Part shown: positions 29,841-42,900 of the stretch, piece after piece
Position numbering within the stretch: position 1 is the first letter of the stretch
Layout: each line of letters opens with the position of its first letter
Assembly: GCA_003344405.1 (NCBI GenBank)
Contig: NOWV01000257.1
Location: 1 to 64,000, forward strand
Source: Trichoplax sp. H2
Taxonomy: Eukaryota > Placozoa > Uniplacotomia > Trichoplacea
Length of the DNA: 64,000 nt
Direction: 5' to 3'
The notes under the pieces: model-generated
Seen by the model: only the letters and a program-made list of their open reading frames with translations
What the model was told of the DNA's origin: nothing
Databases searched by the model: none
Made by a program: the position numbers and the translations under genes

Positions 29841-32800
29841 CTACTTATTTTTAGCATTAACAAAGTCATTAATACCATTCAAATTTGGTGAATACTGAAA
29901 AAACCATAGAAATGCCATGATTAAACCAGCTGGCTTAATTAGACTATCATCGAAAATAAACTCTCTAGCTTCATCTAAGGGTAAATAATAAACATCAATC
30001 ATTTCACCTTCAGCTTCAACACCGCCACCAGAACTAACTATCATATCGTCTGTACATTCTGCGTAAAAGTATGTTTGCTTACAACCCGAAGTGCCAACAC
30101 GACGACCGGAAGTAATCCGATGAATTTTATCTTCAGGGATGAAGTAACCGCATTCTTCGAGAATCTCATCTTGCGCAATTTTAACTAGTGATTTATCTTT
30201 ATCGACAATACCAGAACATAATTCATAAGTAATAGCATTATTAGCTATTTCCATTGGCAATTCACGTCTCGGTTGGGCATCTTTGTCATTTAAAAGCGAT
30301 GGTATCTCGTCTCCATGTAGATATGGAAAGAGGACTAATGGAAATTATCAAGAAAATTGCAATTTCTTAAATAAATGCGTGGCTATTGGGATGATATTGA
30401 AAGGTAAATTGATTACTAACAATTCCTAGGCATGCTACTGATTCTAGAGTATCAATTTATTCAACGTTGCAATATATCATGCTATTATCTTACGAGATAA
30501 CGGTGTCAAAGGGTTAATCATTTTATGGGTTCGGCTGCAGTTTGTTATCAATGACGGTTCCATCATGCATTAATTTATGAGATATTAACATTATACGGTA
30601 ACAAGAATATTATTTAAAGGTGACCATTAAGGTGCTCAATGGCTCATTATCATCATGCTATGCATTACGAGATAGAATGTCTAGTAATTAAAAGTTGATC
30701 ATGTTATTGATGACTGCTACGGTATCACTTTGTTTGTTAATGCAGTGATGATACGGTATTACTTGTGAAATATGAATGTCAATTACAGTAATTAAAACTT
30801 TGTTGATGGCTTGTAATGAATTAATTTGTTTGCTTAATGGCAGAACTATTATAAATATTATACTACCTTGCGGGATTTTACAGTCAAATCGTTGAAATGC
30901 TTAACAATTACAGTCTTGACAACTGCTAATGTATCGAATGGTTCATCAAGACAGCCCTATCATTAACTTAAAACACTAACTTCCATGATATCAATGTCAA
31001 ATAGTTTAAATTTGCTTATTAACGAGCATGATTAATGCGAAGTATCAAGATCAGAGGTTTCAACTAGTAAGTATAATATTAACATGAAGGAATTACCAGG
31101 AACTACTGTAGGTTCTACAGTATCGCTGCAACATCAATGTGTTAAAAACGATCCAGAACTGAATTTTAACTAAGCTGCGCATCCAATATTTAACTTATAA
31201 AGACCGTATTATACATTACCTGGTCTCAATTGTTTCACCAAAATAAAAGCTTGTCTGGTAGTATTCAACAGCAGGATGGATACGCTGACCAGTTTATATT
31301 AAGGTAGTAATCAAGTAAATAGCCATTAGCAATTATCTTCTTATCATTGTATATATAATGACACACAATACGAATACATCTTCGTATAATTTTCAGATCT
31401 ATGTCATGGCTAAGTCATGCTAGCCAAAATTACAACATTTTCAAGCATTCTATTATAACGCTATGCATATAACGAGATAAAAATGTTACTGATTTAGTAA
31501 AGAATCTAATTTGACCTTGTTCTAGTCAAGATCGCATGCAAGTTTAAGAAACAAAAAGTGTTTCTCGATGAAATTTTAAAATAATCTCCTTTTTATCCTA
31601 TAAAGTATAAGGCTTAACTGAGTTAATCTATGATTGTTTCCATATACTGTAATGAAATTTTGGACCCTACCTGTCGTGCATAATGATATAATCCCATTGC
31701 CTTTTCCTTCCGTTCTACAAGAAAAGTATAAAATTATTTATGTAAGTATAAAGACATTCATGGATTCCTGACGGCTATTACCCTAGAATGGATGTGTTAT
31801 GATGAAATATATTGACGCATATAAATGCAAATATTGTGGCATAACAATGGCGGTGTATATCGTCTACAACATATCGCTTAGCCTATCTAGAAGAGGATTA
31901 GCGTTATTTCTCTCTTTACAGCATTTACCAAATTGGATGGCGTAATACACGCGTATACTTTTGACTTCTTGACTTATTCCATAAGCATCAAACTGAGAGC
32001 TCTTAAGGAAAGTTGATGACATGAAAAATAAGGTGGAAAAGCGTGATTGCACGTCGTTCAAATCATTCATTCTACGAGCATCAAAGTGAGAGAGCTCTTC
32101 TCGACAGCTAATTTGACGACATGGAAAATAAGGTGGTAAAAACGTGATTGTACGTCTTGTATGTAGAATTGCTCTACAAAAAACTTTTACCGTATCAAAC
32201 GGAGAACTCTTCTACACAACAAGGAAAGTAGATAACGTGAAAAATAAGATGGAAAAAAGGTGATTCTACGTCCCACAAGTCATTTATTCCGGCCGTATAC
32301 TGTAAAACTGAGAGCGTTGAGTATCTAATTTAACATGCAAGTCATATGCCAAGCGTATGCATGGAGAATTGCTAGACTAAAAAGCTCCACAGGATCAACG
32401 TGAAAACTCTTTTATACAGCAAGGAATGTGGATAAACGTGTACTATAAGATGGAAAACAACATGATTGCATGTCCTACAAGTCATTTATTCCACAAGCAT
32501 CAAATCAAGAGTCCTTGTAAACAGTACAAGTCATGGTTGAGACCTGAGAGTGCAGTGTATATCGACTAGCCAGCTTTTGATTTTTGATGGTGATGCCCAG
32601 GCGGGCGCAAGTACAGTATTCCCAATCAACATCATGGATCTCCTATCCTTTGACACGATTCAAGTCAGGTACGAAATCAAATTAGTTCAGTAAAGTGGAA
32701 GAGAGTGGCACAATATTACTACAGTAAATGGAGCTCTGCTGTAGGCCATTTTTTCGACCATCTCGTACAAGTAATATGTTGGTGGCACCAACATTAGGCG

Positions 32801-33038
32801 TATTTTCGATACTAACCAAATTCATCATCCTCCTCCTCCAGCGTCAATATCCAGAACATCAACAACATCAACGGCTACACAACTAAACGTGACAAGCCTA
32901 TACACAACTTGTTCTCGATTTTCAATTATTTTGGTCATGGAAGCAGTCCTCACTTACTTGTTCAAATGTTAATCTACGTGGTTTAACAAATGCAGAATCG
33001 CCGCAAGGGCCAACGATGACATTTCGAATTTGATTCAT
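29841..33038 (-). CDS. NUDT14-type UDP-sugar pyrophosphatase (4 exons)
   Basis: Cytosolic Nudix hydrolase; the family splits UDP-glucose/ADP-ribose type substrates into sugar-1-phosphate and nucleotide. Exons in gene order: 33038-32958, 31714-31671, 31284-31220, 30334-29841; phases 0, 2 and 1 all join, giving 227 residues (human about 222). Start ATG in exon 1 gives 'MNQIRNVIVGPCGDSAFVKP', matching the NUDT14 N-terminus. 'NGRKRQWDYIIMHDS' spans exons 2-3, 'ILVKQLRP' follows, and the Nudix box is G105-Y127. The box keeps the catalytic glutamates 120, 123 and 124, but has Lys where the consensus Glu (position 7) is expected and Asp where Arg (position 15) is expected. 'GCKQTYFYAE' and 'EGEMIDVYYLPL' also match the family. 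Intron 1 carries a degenerate tandem array. Confidence 0.93.
31960..32520. repeat. Degenerate tandem array in NUDT14 intron 1, unit about 100-120 bp
   Basis: Four to five diverged copies share 'agcatcaaa.tgagag', 'ctctt', 'aaaataag.tgg.aaa', 'cgtgattg.acgtc' and 'catt.attc' in the same order (starts near 31971, 32076, 32190, 32290 and 32400). An apparent 68-codon minus-strand ORF across part of it is not needed by the NUDT14 model. Confidence 0.7.
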
Positions 33039-33519
33039 TTTGCCTCTGTCCGAGAATTCTGTTCACTGCAGTCAGGTCCAATTGAACCCCAATTTCGTAC
33101 TTGATTTCAATGGATTACCAGGGTATCACATAAATTGGGTTGTATTGCACCTTGTCCAATGTGTTGGTAGTCGATAAAAATGGAGAATCAATCAAGATTT
33201 TAGCCTAGACTACAGTGGAAAGACAAAATTGAATGAATGGCGAAGCAAATCAGTTTGCTAGACCTCGAGACCTAGTATGCAAGAACGCCAGATGAGGTCG
33301 CCGCGCCTTAATAGTGCCACCCTTCCGCGGTGATTACAACTATAGGCTACAGTATGGCTTGGAAGTGGATCGTGGGGGGGCTGTCTACGCATGTGGGCAG
33401 ACCGGACCAGCAAGCACATGCTGCTTCAACGTCAACCTCTGCTGACCCCTAAAGTTATGTAAGGGCTACTACTGATGTACGCAGTAGCGTCCAGCACTCT
33501 GTATGAAAGATTTTCTCTT

Positions 33520-33875
33520 CCTCTGTTTTTACACTCAAGTTGACGAAAGTTAGGACAAGCGGCAAGCTGCCATGAAATGGTTCTGTACTGGTACTGTACT
33601 GGTACTGTACCGGTACGGTATTGGTACTGTATTGGTACTGTACTGGTACTGTATTGGTACTGTACTGGTACTGTATTGGTACTGTATTGGTACTGTATTG
33701 GTACTGTATTGGTACTGTATTGGTACTGTATTGGTACTGTACTGAGACAGATCTGGTACCGTGCTGGTACTATACTGGTACTACTCTTCCCTCTTTTACA
33801 CCCAAGTTGACGGAAGTCAGGACGTCAGGACAAATGGCTAGACGCAATGAGGTGGTTCTGTACTGGTCCTGTCGC
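33520..33875. repeat. Duplicated flanks on either side of the minisatellite
   Basis: A segment starting 'caagttgacgaaagttagga' at about 33536 and running into 'ggttctgtactgg' recurs at about 33804, also running into 'ggttctgtactgg'. The two copies enclose the 11-bp array, so array and flank were probably duplicated together. Confidence 0.75.
33577..33783. repeat. 11-bp minisatellite, consensus GGTACTGTAYT
   Basis: About 14-15 head-to-tail copies of GGTACTGTACT or GGTACTGTATT, degenerating after 33745. Because 11 is not a multiple of 3 the array is open in more than one frame, producing artificial repetitive ORFs. It lies about 0.5 kb upstream of the NUDT14 start codon. Each unit contains the TACTGTA core seen elsewhere in the window. 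Confidence 0.92.
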
Positions 33876-35771
33876 TGTACACTACCTTGGACAACTAAAT
33901 AGCAGTGTTTATGGCCAATTGGTCATGCTATGGCTTTCTTTTTTACTAGAAAATCGGCTGAATTTTGACTAAGGTAGGGAAGAGGCAAAACAGTTGAAAA
34001 TCCAATTTTGTCTGAGGAGGACTGTAACGGGGTGAAAGTGAGTGAATATGGGCATGGACCTGTAGAATCCCTCGATTCGAGAGATCCATGATATAGGTCG
34101 AGTAGTCCCTGCTCTGACCCTTACAATAGACATAATGCACGACTGTAGAAGGAAACTCTCAGACGGACAGACTTTTCGATCAAATGGGTAGAAATTTCGA
34201 AAATTAAGTTACTTCCAGTCAGTATCAAATCTTCTGTGTCAATATTTCGTAATCACTTCTACTCATTCAAGAACATTGATAACGTGAAATATTACTTAAT
34301 TAAGTAAAATAAGACAATTATAGAATCGAGCATCCCCTTATAATGATATTCTAACGAAATAGAAGTGTTACTGGTATACATAAGTAAGGTATAGAAAGTC
34401 GCGCACAACTTCAATGAAATCATCTCTTCTTCACACTAGAGTCGAGGAGTCTATGTATTAAGGCAGATTACTCGTCATCGACCAGTTCTGAACACTTATA
34501 CGAGTATATGAGCGAAGAAGGAAAATCGGAAAATTGACTACGGTTATCATGGTATTGTAACTAACTTGTCGCTCCTGCAATATGTAGAACATCTATTTCT
34601 ATAAAATACAAATATTCCCGGCATACACAACTGTAGGTGATAGAATAAAATAGCAACCCTTTCAAACAACATGATATTTAAATTACGCTTGAGGATGAAA
34701 GGATAGAAAATCGATTGCAATGTGTGCTTGCTCCGCAGTTACTATCAATGAAATAAAAATAAATTTATTGGGTAAAACTGAGAAACCCGTTAGGCCCAAT
34801 ATGACCTGTTACTAACAATACAATCTCGTTAATTACAGCATCATTACTTACAATAATAATACGATAGCATTCACAATTTATTTACTTCATAGTATTTTAT
34901 GGATGTGTAAAATGCTAAATGGTCCGTTATCAATGAATCAATAACATGGATAAAGGAAAAACACAATTCCATTTGTTATATAAAGACAGAGCAACTTTTG
35001 CACTTTAAACTACTGCATGAAGTATACTATCGCTGCGTATTCTATAGATTCAATCCAAGCTTAAATCGTAACTATAGTTAATACGTTATACACAACTAAT
35101 ATCTTGGCGGGAAATATTAACAGAATTGCTTAATTTGTTATATGAGTATTCTAAGCGTATGCTTGCCTAGGAATACCTTCAACCCTAACAATACTAAAAT
35201 TAGATGCAATCTTAGGATACTGTACATAGTACAATCAATTCAATCGCAATTGATTATTTAATTGTACGTTATTTATAGCGCAAGTAGGATACTTAAATCT
35301 ATCAAGATTCTAATGACCATAATGTAAACAGAGCGTAGAAAGTGTAAACTGCAATACAAGAAAAATGATATAAAGTCCGGTACTACGTACGCGTATAGTG
35401 CTGTCAACAAAATGTAACAAAATTCGTTTGTACACAAAGCGGAAAGTATGTCATTCTTAATACCAGAATGGTTTTGATAAATGAAGGTATGCTACTATTC
35501 AAATTATATCATTAACCCACTGGATCTTTGTGGAAAAGCAATTCTATAATTTCCATAATCATAGCTTGTGTACTATTGCAAGCAGTATACAGAAATACAA
35601 TCGGTACTTTAACAATCTGCCTATATACGAGTATATATATATATATATATAGAATAAGTATGTATAAAATATAATTTACCATAGTACAGAGAACTTATTA
35701 TCGAACAAAGCTATTACAGAAACAAAACCTGCATTCATAAATTCCACAAGTTTCAGACGATTAAAGAAATA

Positions 35772-36984
35772 CTACATATTACTCCAATCGATATAAGCGG
35801 CGTGACGTGTATTATGTTCCATATTGCGAACAACTTCTCCAGATACCTCGTGTAATAGCCACATGTTTTGTAATTTGCTATACCGTTCGTCATCCAAGAA
35901 GAGAGGATTACCACGTCTTAACAGCAAAATATTCAGTAACGATAAGTATATAGTAAATACCATACCCAGTCGTACTATTCATTTGATTGATTGACTTAGT
36001 CTAGTAACAATAATGAGTCATTAACAATACCTTAATCCTTCATCAGTTTCGCCATGCTCATCTAAATAAGGCGGTGAGTAAAAACAGCCCCTACGTTGGC
36101 CAAATCTCAGAATGATGCGACATTCCCTCACAAACAACAATATTCCAACTCCGGCGCCGCATTCATAAATATGGCTAGTAATCGACCCAACCTTGTCATC
36201 TCCAAGAGTCCCTTGGCAGCAGTAATTTTGTGCACATACAAGTTTGCCACAAATTAAACACATTGCAGGAGATGAATTCAAACTTGCTTTGGAGTTGCTA
36301 CATCTACAAGTATCAAAAATAATAACATTGAGCAATAAATTACAAGTTATTCAGCATGCTTTAGCTATAATAGAATAGAAAGTTAACCTATAATTGGCTG
36401 TCCCACAGATTAGTTCTCCGTAATTGCGAGGTAAATTGATTAACGTAGAACATGGAGATAATTCTCTATATTAAACATATAATTGTATTTACATCATTAA
36501 ATTGTGATTTCAATAAAGAAATAGTAATAAAGAGACAACTTTCTTTCCTAACCTGATAGGAAGAATTACATTTTTTGTATTACACCATCTGAAAAGTAAT
36601 TTTTTAAAAATACGTAAGCGGCTACTTTTAAAGATAACGTCAAAAGTTTTATTACAAGTTATACACATTACCTTATGACAAGTCCTGATATTTCAGAGTT
36701 AGATAAGTCAAGTAGCGTTGATAATTTTGCCGGAAGATCGAGATACTTTAGCAGATGACTATATTCTTGAGCAGCTACAAATAATAGTTAAAGTTATATT
36801 TTATACTGTCATCTTCCTAGAACATTAAGACCGATACATACCATCGAGATCAAATTTTGGTACTGGTACTGAAGTTATTAGATGAAAAAATAATGAGGCC
36901 ATGCGAAGAAATGGTAAGCATACTTCTTTGACTTTTCTGCATAAGGTAATCGAAGCTGAATATGGAAAGGAGATCGCTCCTTTA
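35772..36984 (-). other. UBR1 exons 45-49: conserved C-terminal domain
   Basis: Contains '[10 protein letters not shown]', '[10 protein letters not shown]', a Cys/His-rich zinc region ('[15 protein letters not shown]', 'CGAGVGI', '[19 protein letters not shown]') and the terminal '[16 protein letters not shown]', all typical of UBR1/UBR2. The stop codon is TAG at 35772-35774. The C-terminus lacks the FNWQLL-like ending of vertebrate UBR1 and ends 'YIDWSNM'. Confidence 0.92.
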
Positions 36985-39900
36985 CTGCATGGATAATAAA
37001 GATACGTGGATTATTTACTACTTTTTTCGATACATAGTTAGGAAAATTGCTAGTCTAAATAAAATAAGCGACTTACCCAGTATGCATCTGTAAGAATTGC
37101 CAATATTGTACTAAAAATGATGAGTCATCGTCACTGCTCTCGTCATTTTCTGAAGAAACTATAATATATAATTTTAAAAGCCTCTATTACATTTTAGTCT
37201 TAAAAAATTTTACAAAAAATAGGCTGATGAACTTAAGAAGTCAAATACAAACAAGAAACCAATTTAACAGTTCAACTTACTAACCATCAATGTCAGTTAT
37301 CGCTAACAGAGATTGAGTAATTTTTAGCATAAATGCAATTTTTAAACAGTAGTGATGCATAACAGGATCTGTACCAAAAGCAACTATTCCAGGGCTATCA
37401 CTCAATGCTTGCAGCGAAAAGATTAAATTTACCTAGTGATAGAACAAGAAACACAAACGATAACATTATCACACATGCAGACATTTCCATGTAACCTTTA
37501 CAAAAAAAAATACGTGCCATTAAATGAAATGGATCCAAATTCAACACAGATGGTACACCTTCAACTTCATAGCCAATAGTAACTGTCAATGTAAAAGTAA
37601 CACGGTCAATGTATTGACTTAACGCTTTTAGTTCTGAATAGTTCATATCATAAATTGAACCCAACATTTTTTGTTGGAGATGATATTTACCACTAAGAAT
37701 ATGGTTGTGTAAAGTTTTCCACGTCTGAAACCTGATCGAATTAACTGACGTATAGGCAACAGCTGCTCTCAACAGTGCAGACATGCTTGAAATCTTAATT
37801 CATATGGATAAATAATTAGTTTTCACTGATATCACAATATTTTACTAGATAAATAGCTTATTATACCTGTCTAGTGGTGAGTCCTTCTTCTACAGATTTT
37901 GATCTAAATGATAAAAAGTTTACTGCAGAGAAAACGAAAATAGTTCAGTGATAAAAGTGCATTACTAGTATAGCTACGTATGTCTATTTCTTCATCGCAT
38001 TGCAAAGATTCATCTAACCTGCGACACCAATGCAATAAGCACATGAACTCCATAGCGCATAAAGTATACGTTCATTATCGGCACATGGTTTAGCAAGCAA
38101 GCCAGACTACAATATAAAGAAAGTTTTTACGTCTTAGCCGTTGGAACTTTCCGCGCCTTGGTAGGACAACTTGTCGATAGATTTTGGAAAGTTATCTTTG
38201 CATACAATAAACGTTATAGTAGTACTCACGGTATAAACTGATTGAGAGAATGCCTTAATTGCCTCGATAGCAGCTTCCGGTAATTCGTACCTGCAATGTC
38301 AATTTAAATGGGATATACATGTTACTATAGCCTTAAAAACAATATCGATACGACGAAATTTACAGTCAGCTTAACAATGTACCTTAACTGATTTAATTCC
38401 GGAGAAGATTTTCGATTTAGAAGGTCCAGCGGAGTAAATAAGGATATTGACGAATCTATCATCGCTAGTAAAATTATGACAATTTAGTAAACTTTTATAG
38501 CTAAAAATTGGTACTTTCGACAATGATATCGCGTATTAAGCAGTTGCAGCAACAAAGAATTACTCACCTGCATTTGATCCTGTATGTCCTCTAATATTTT
38601 GCAGCTCATTTATCGTATGTACACGGAGATCTTCAAGCCATTTCGGATATTCCTTCATGTTGTCATTACTAAATATAGTAACATAAAAAATTAATATTAT
38701 TAGATGCCTAAGAATGTTCTAAGTACTTTACCATAGCCAGATTCTAGATTTACTTGATGAAGTAGGGTAAGGGAGGTAAAATAGGTATGGCACAATTGCA
38801 TAAGCCCTCGCATAACGGGCATAAATATTCGCCTTTAGTAACATTGATACTAGGTGGAGCTCTTGCGTTAAATCTCCTAATTTGCTGCCTGTCAACTGTT
38901 GCAACAAAATAACTAAAGACGAAAAGATAACAATTTAGAATATAATTGGCGCCAGCAATTTAACTACAATGCGTACTTTTGCCAACAGCTAGAATGCATA
39001 GCGTGCGCACACGAGCCAGTATGTACGCCGATAGCTATTGCTGTATCCGTCCACAGAGGTTTAAATTCTAAAGACATAAAATATATTTTTAAAATATACA
39101 TAAAGTAACATTGAATAGATCACTTAAATGCGATAATTTCGTTTTAAAGTTAATGGAAATACAAAACATTGCATTGCCTACCTATTTTAGTATCATTTTC
39201 TGAACCGAGTTGAGATAAAACTACCGACCTTTTCAATATATATCAACGTTATTGTATATAGTATTTACAATATGAAATAGTTAAGTTAACTTAATTACGG
39301 TATAAAGTTAATAAAAATGTTTTAAAGTCTAGTACTTGGTAATTGCTAACAGTAATAACCTACCTATGCGATAATCCCGTCAAAACCATAGGACGATCAC
39401 TTAATTTTATTTGTTCATCTTCTTGGCAGAGAATACAGGATATCGTCTCAGGCGCGCCGATATGGAAACATGAACGAGAGGCACCAACAGCAATAACTTC
39501 ATCAGTTTCGTTCATTTCCATTAATGTCTCACTATATTAAAAATTGATTATTGTTAAAGAACTGCTCCGAGACGAGTAATATAACTTAACGCATAGACTC
39601 CTCAATTCTAGTGTAAAGAAAAGAAGTGATTTTATTCAAGTTGTTCGCGACTTTATATACTGTATCTATGCATGTCGTAACAGTACGATACCCAACATTG
39701 TACCGTAATCTATTCCATAAAGATGTACACATCATGAAGTTATATTACAATTACAAGGTTTACTGGTACTGCAACTGTATTGCACGTTACTCTACACGCA
39801 TTACAACTACAGACGTAACAATTATTATAAAAGATTATATTATGGTCGACCGTAGAAGTCGCAGCAGCTCCTTGCATGCATCATTATAAGTTCTGTATTA

Positions 39901-42900
39901 CAGTAATATTAATAACAATATTGTAAAGAATCTGTATTAAATGTTTGTAGAAAAAGTACTGGAATGATTATATAATTCGATACCTAGATTCAGGATCGGT
40001 GAGAGAGTCAGTTTGTAAAGTACTCAGGATATCAGCATTTCGTGTTAGGAAATTTTTTTGCATAGCAGACATCTGTGCCATGATTTTATTTCGCTGTTGC
40101 GCAGCTAACCGTGCTCTTGCTCTTTTTGCTTCTTCAAATCTATTTTTTCCAGTAGTCTCACTAGTTACATTAGTAACTGAATTAGAACCAGCAGTGAAAG
40201 ATACCAACTTTCGATAAGTCTGTTTTTAATATCGAAAAATTATATCATTTTTATCACTTACGATTTAAGCATGATCACAGCATACAAACATTACAATTAT
40301 CACATTGCTACCAGATAAACGGAATAAAATTTATTTCCGAGGCAAGCATGAAATAAGTTTTTCATAGATCCCACATTCAAAACTACTTACCGATATAATC
40401 CAATTTATTAACTTTGAAAAATCGCTTGCTGACGTTTCATTCTTTAATATATCTATTTTCGATATGATCTCTGAAAGAAGGCCTACAATTGCAACGATAA
40501 TTCGTAACTTTCGCATCGAAACATCGAATAATCAATTACATGATATCCAATATATTAGTGCCGTTACAATAACATCTAATTGTACATACTTAATTCCGAA
40601 TTTAAGTTAATAAATCCTTCTCGATAAGCACTTTCTATTTCTCCAAAATTCATAGCTATCAAGAATAGAGTGGGATGTAATAGAGGATCGATCCAATTCT
40701 TTTGTGAATCCTCACAACAACGAGTTAATATTGTTAGTAGCATTCTACGTAAGAGAGAGGATTGAAGAATTCTATTCAAGCTATAGAAAGGTTTTGTAAG
40801 TTTCGGTAAAGATGGCGGCGATTGATCTACATAGCAAAATATTAGCCATATACATTAACAATATTAGTAACGAAAGATTACTATTATAAGTGATGTCAAG
40901 CATAAAACGTACTGCGATTATCGCTTTCCGTTTTAATTCTTTTTCGTCTTTCCTCTGCCTACAAAAATATTTTCAAATCTAAACTTTACAAATCTTGCGG
41001 CAGGGATCACTGTTAATGAAACTACATAAATTATGGAACTAAAATACCTTAGAATGATCCGAAACAGAGTAATGATAGAAGAAAGGGTTATATTCTTCAT
41101 AATATTCTGGTTTTAATTCGTATACCCCTCTACCAGTTAATCCAGGTTTTCTTTCGGAATTAAAAATACAACCATTTTAAGAGCTACATATATTATACCT
41201 CGAAAAATACAATCAATAGAACCGATCTACCTATAGTTGGCTATAGTAGATAATACTTCATCAATGTCAACTTCTGCGCAATCCTCCTATGAGATTGAAA
41301 ATTAGCAAGGGTTGTGTTAATGAGTAATTTCAATAAAGCAAAATTTTTTCCAATAGTTTAAATTTGTATTATCTTACTTGAGACGTTGATAAAAATTTGG
41401 TAATTTCACTGTGAGCTTTTGGACTGACATAGAGATAATGTAGTATTTCGTGTCTTACGGTATCTGCAGGAGTGACGTCTCCAATGCCTACATGATATCT
41501 CTCACCTTAATAATAGAAAGATAACTTTTAGCTGTTCATCATTTACGTAAGTACTTTTCGACACCTATAATTTTAAGATAACGGAATATTGTACTGTTGC
41601 TTATTCACTCACCTATAACCGCAATTAATAATAATAAAAATTCTCTGGCTAAAGATGATCTAGCAACCCAAATATCCTACGTTGAGAACGTCATAAATTA
41701 GCAAAACGTAAAACTCTTTTTATATATAAACAGCTTGTTCAATGAAAAAATGTAATTCTAGAGGTAACTTCTTATAAAATTATTTGCATGCACCTCTTTC
41801 AAGTTGTCAATGCGAGAGCCACCTTGAATACTAAAGATAAGGGAAATAAATATTACTATGCGAATAAGTAGAAGATAGAGTGGCTCTTATAGATTTCGTG
41901 CCATAAACAAGATATCATCCATTGATTAAAAGTTTAAAACTTACTCCACCCAATCTAATAACTTAAATTTCTGCAAAAGGCAAGCAAGGAACCAATCCGG
42001 ATCTACTATAGAACCGACGATCTATTTACGAATAAATATTTCGGTAAGAGCAACAGAAATGTCAAATGTAGTTTTCAGGAAGAATACAAAATCTTTCATG
42101 CATCCTATAATGCTCTACTACTAGAGTAAACATAGCATTACCTGAAGCATAAGTATATCTTTATCATAGGCTTGAGAGCGACATTTGCCAACTTTGTAAT
42201 GATGAACCTGCAATAAGATAGATCTAATCACATCCGATATAGTTGTAATAACCATTTCTCATTCGTAGAAATCTAAAAGGTTACCTGATTAACAATGTAA
42301 TAACCATTAAATTTCCACATAGAGGAAGCAACCTGGGCTGCTAATACTAAAGCTCTTACGGAATGCTCCATTAACAGAATTGGAAGTATTTCTTCCCTCT
42401 AAAAATGAACAGAACGAAATTTGTCTTGAGATTTACTAACATATAGTGATCACGATCATTAATTGTTGCTGATAAATCCCTTACGCCAGTAGGAAGAAGC
42501 TCGCATATAGATTCATGATTATGCCGGCTTCCAGAGGACATTAGGCCTGCAATCAAAGAGTATACCTTCTTTAAAATATCCATAACTTTGTCGTAACATA
42601 AATGTTAACTTTAATTGATTCTTAGTATCTTTATAGACATACCAGCTAACAATCGAGAAAGAGGATACACCAATGACACTAGTTCCGAAGAGACATCATA
42701 GTTGATGGTTTGGTACTCAATAGAATCAACTATGATCGTCGGTTAATGGACACAATAAAAATCAAAATAAATTTCTATAATATTTTAAATTTAATAATAT
42801 TAAATGATCAATTAATACTATTTGATAAAACTAATTATAACCTATTGCATGGTCTAGTAGAGACTTTGAATCGCTATAACAAGTTTCACACAATATTTTT

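Larger units (their letters stand above)
33039..35771. other. Intergenic region upstream of NUDT14, downstream of UBR1
   Basis: Contains the 11-bp minisatellite near 33.58-33.78 kb with flanking duplicated segments, a short TA microsatellite at about 35633-35651, and otherwise no recognisable gene. It should include the NUDT14 promoter and the UBR1 3' UTR. Confidence 0.6.

Noticed and set aside
31864-32070. Minus-strand ORF with 'VKSIRVYYAIQ', at first a candidate NUDT14 exon 1
   Set aside because: Its donor phase does not match the next exon and most of it comes from the tandem array. The exon at 32958-33038 matches the NUDT14 N-terminus and phase exactly.
33577-33902. Repetitive ORFs with 'YWYCTGTVL' repeats
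   Set aside because: Product of the 11-bp minisatellite being open in several frames.
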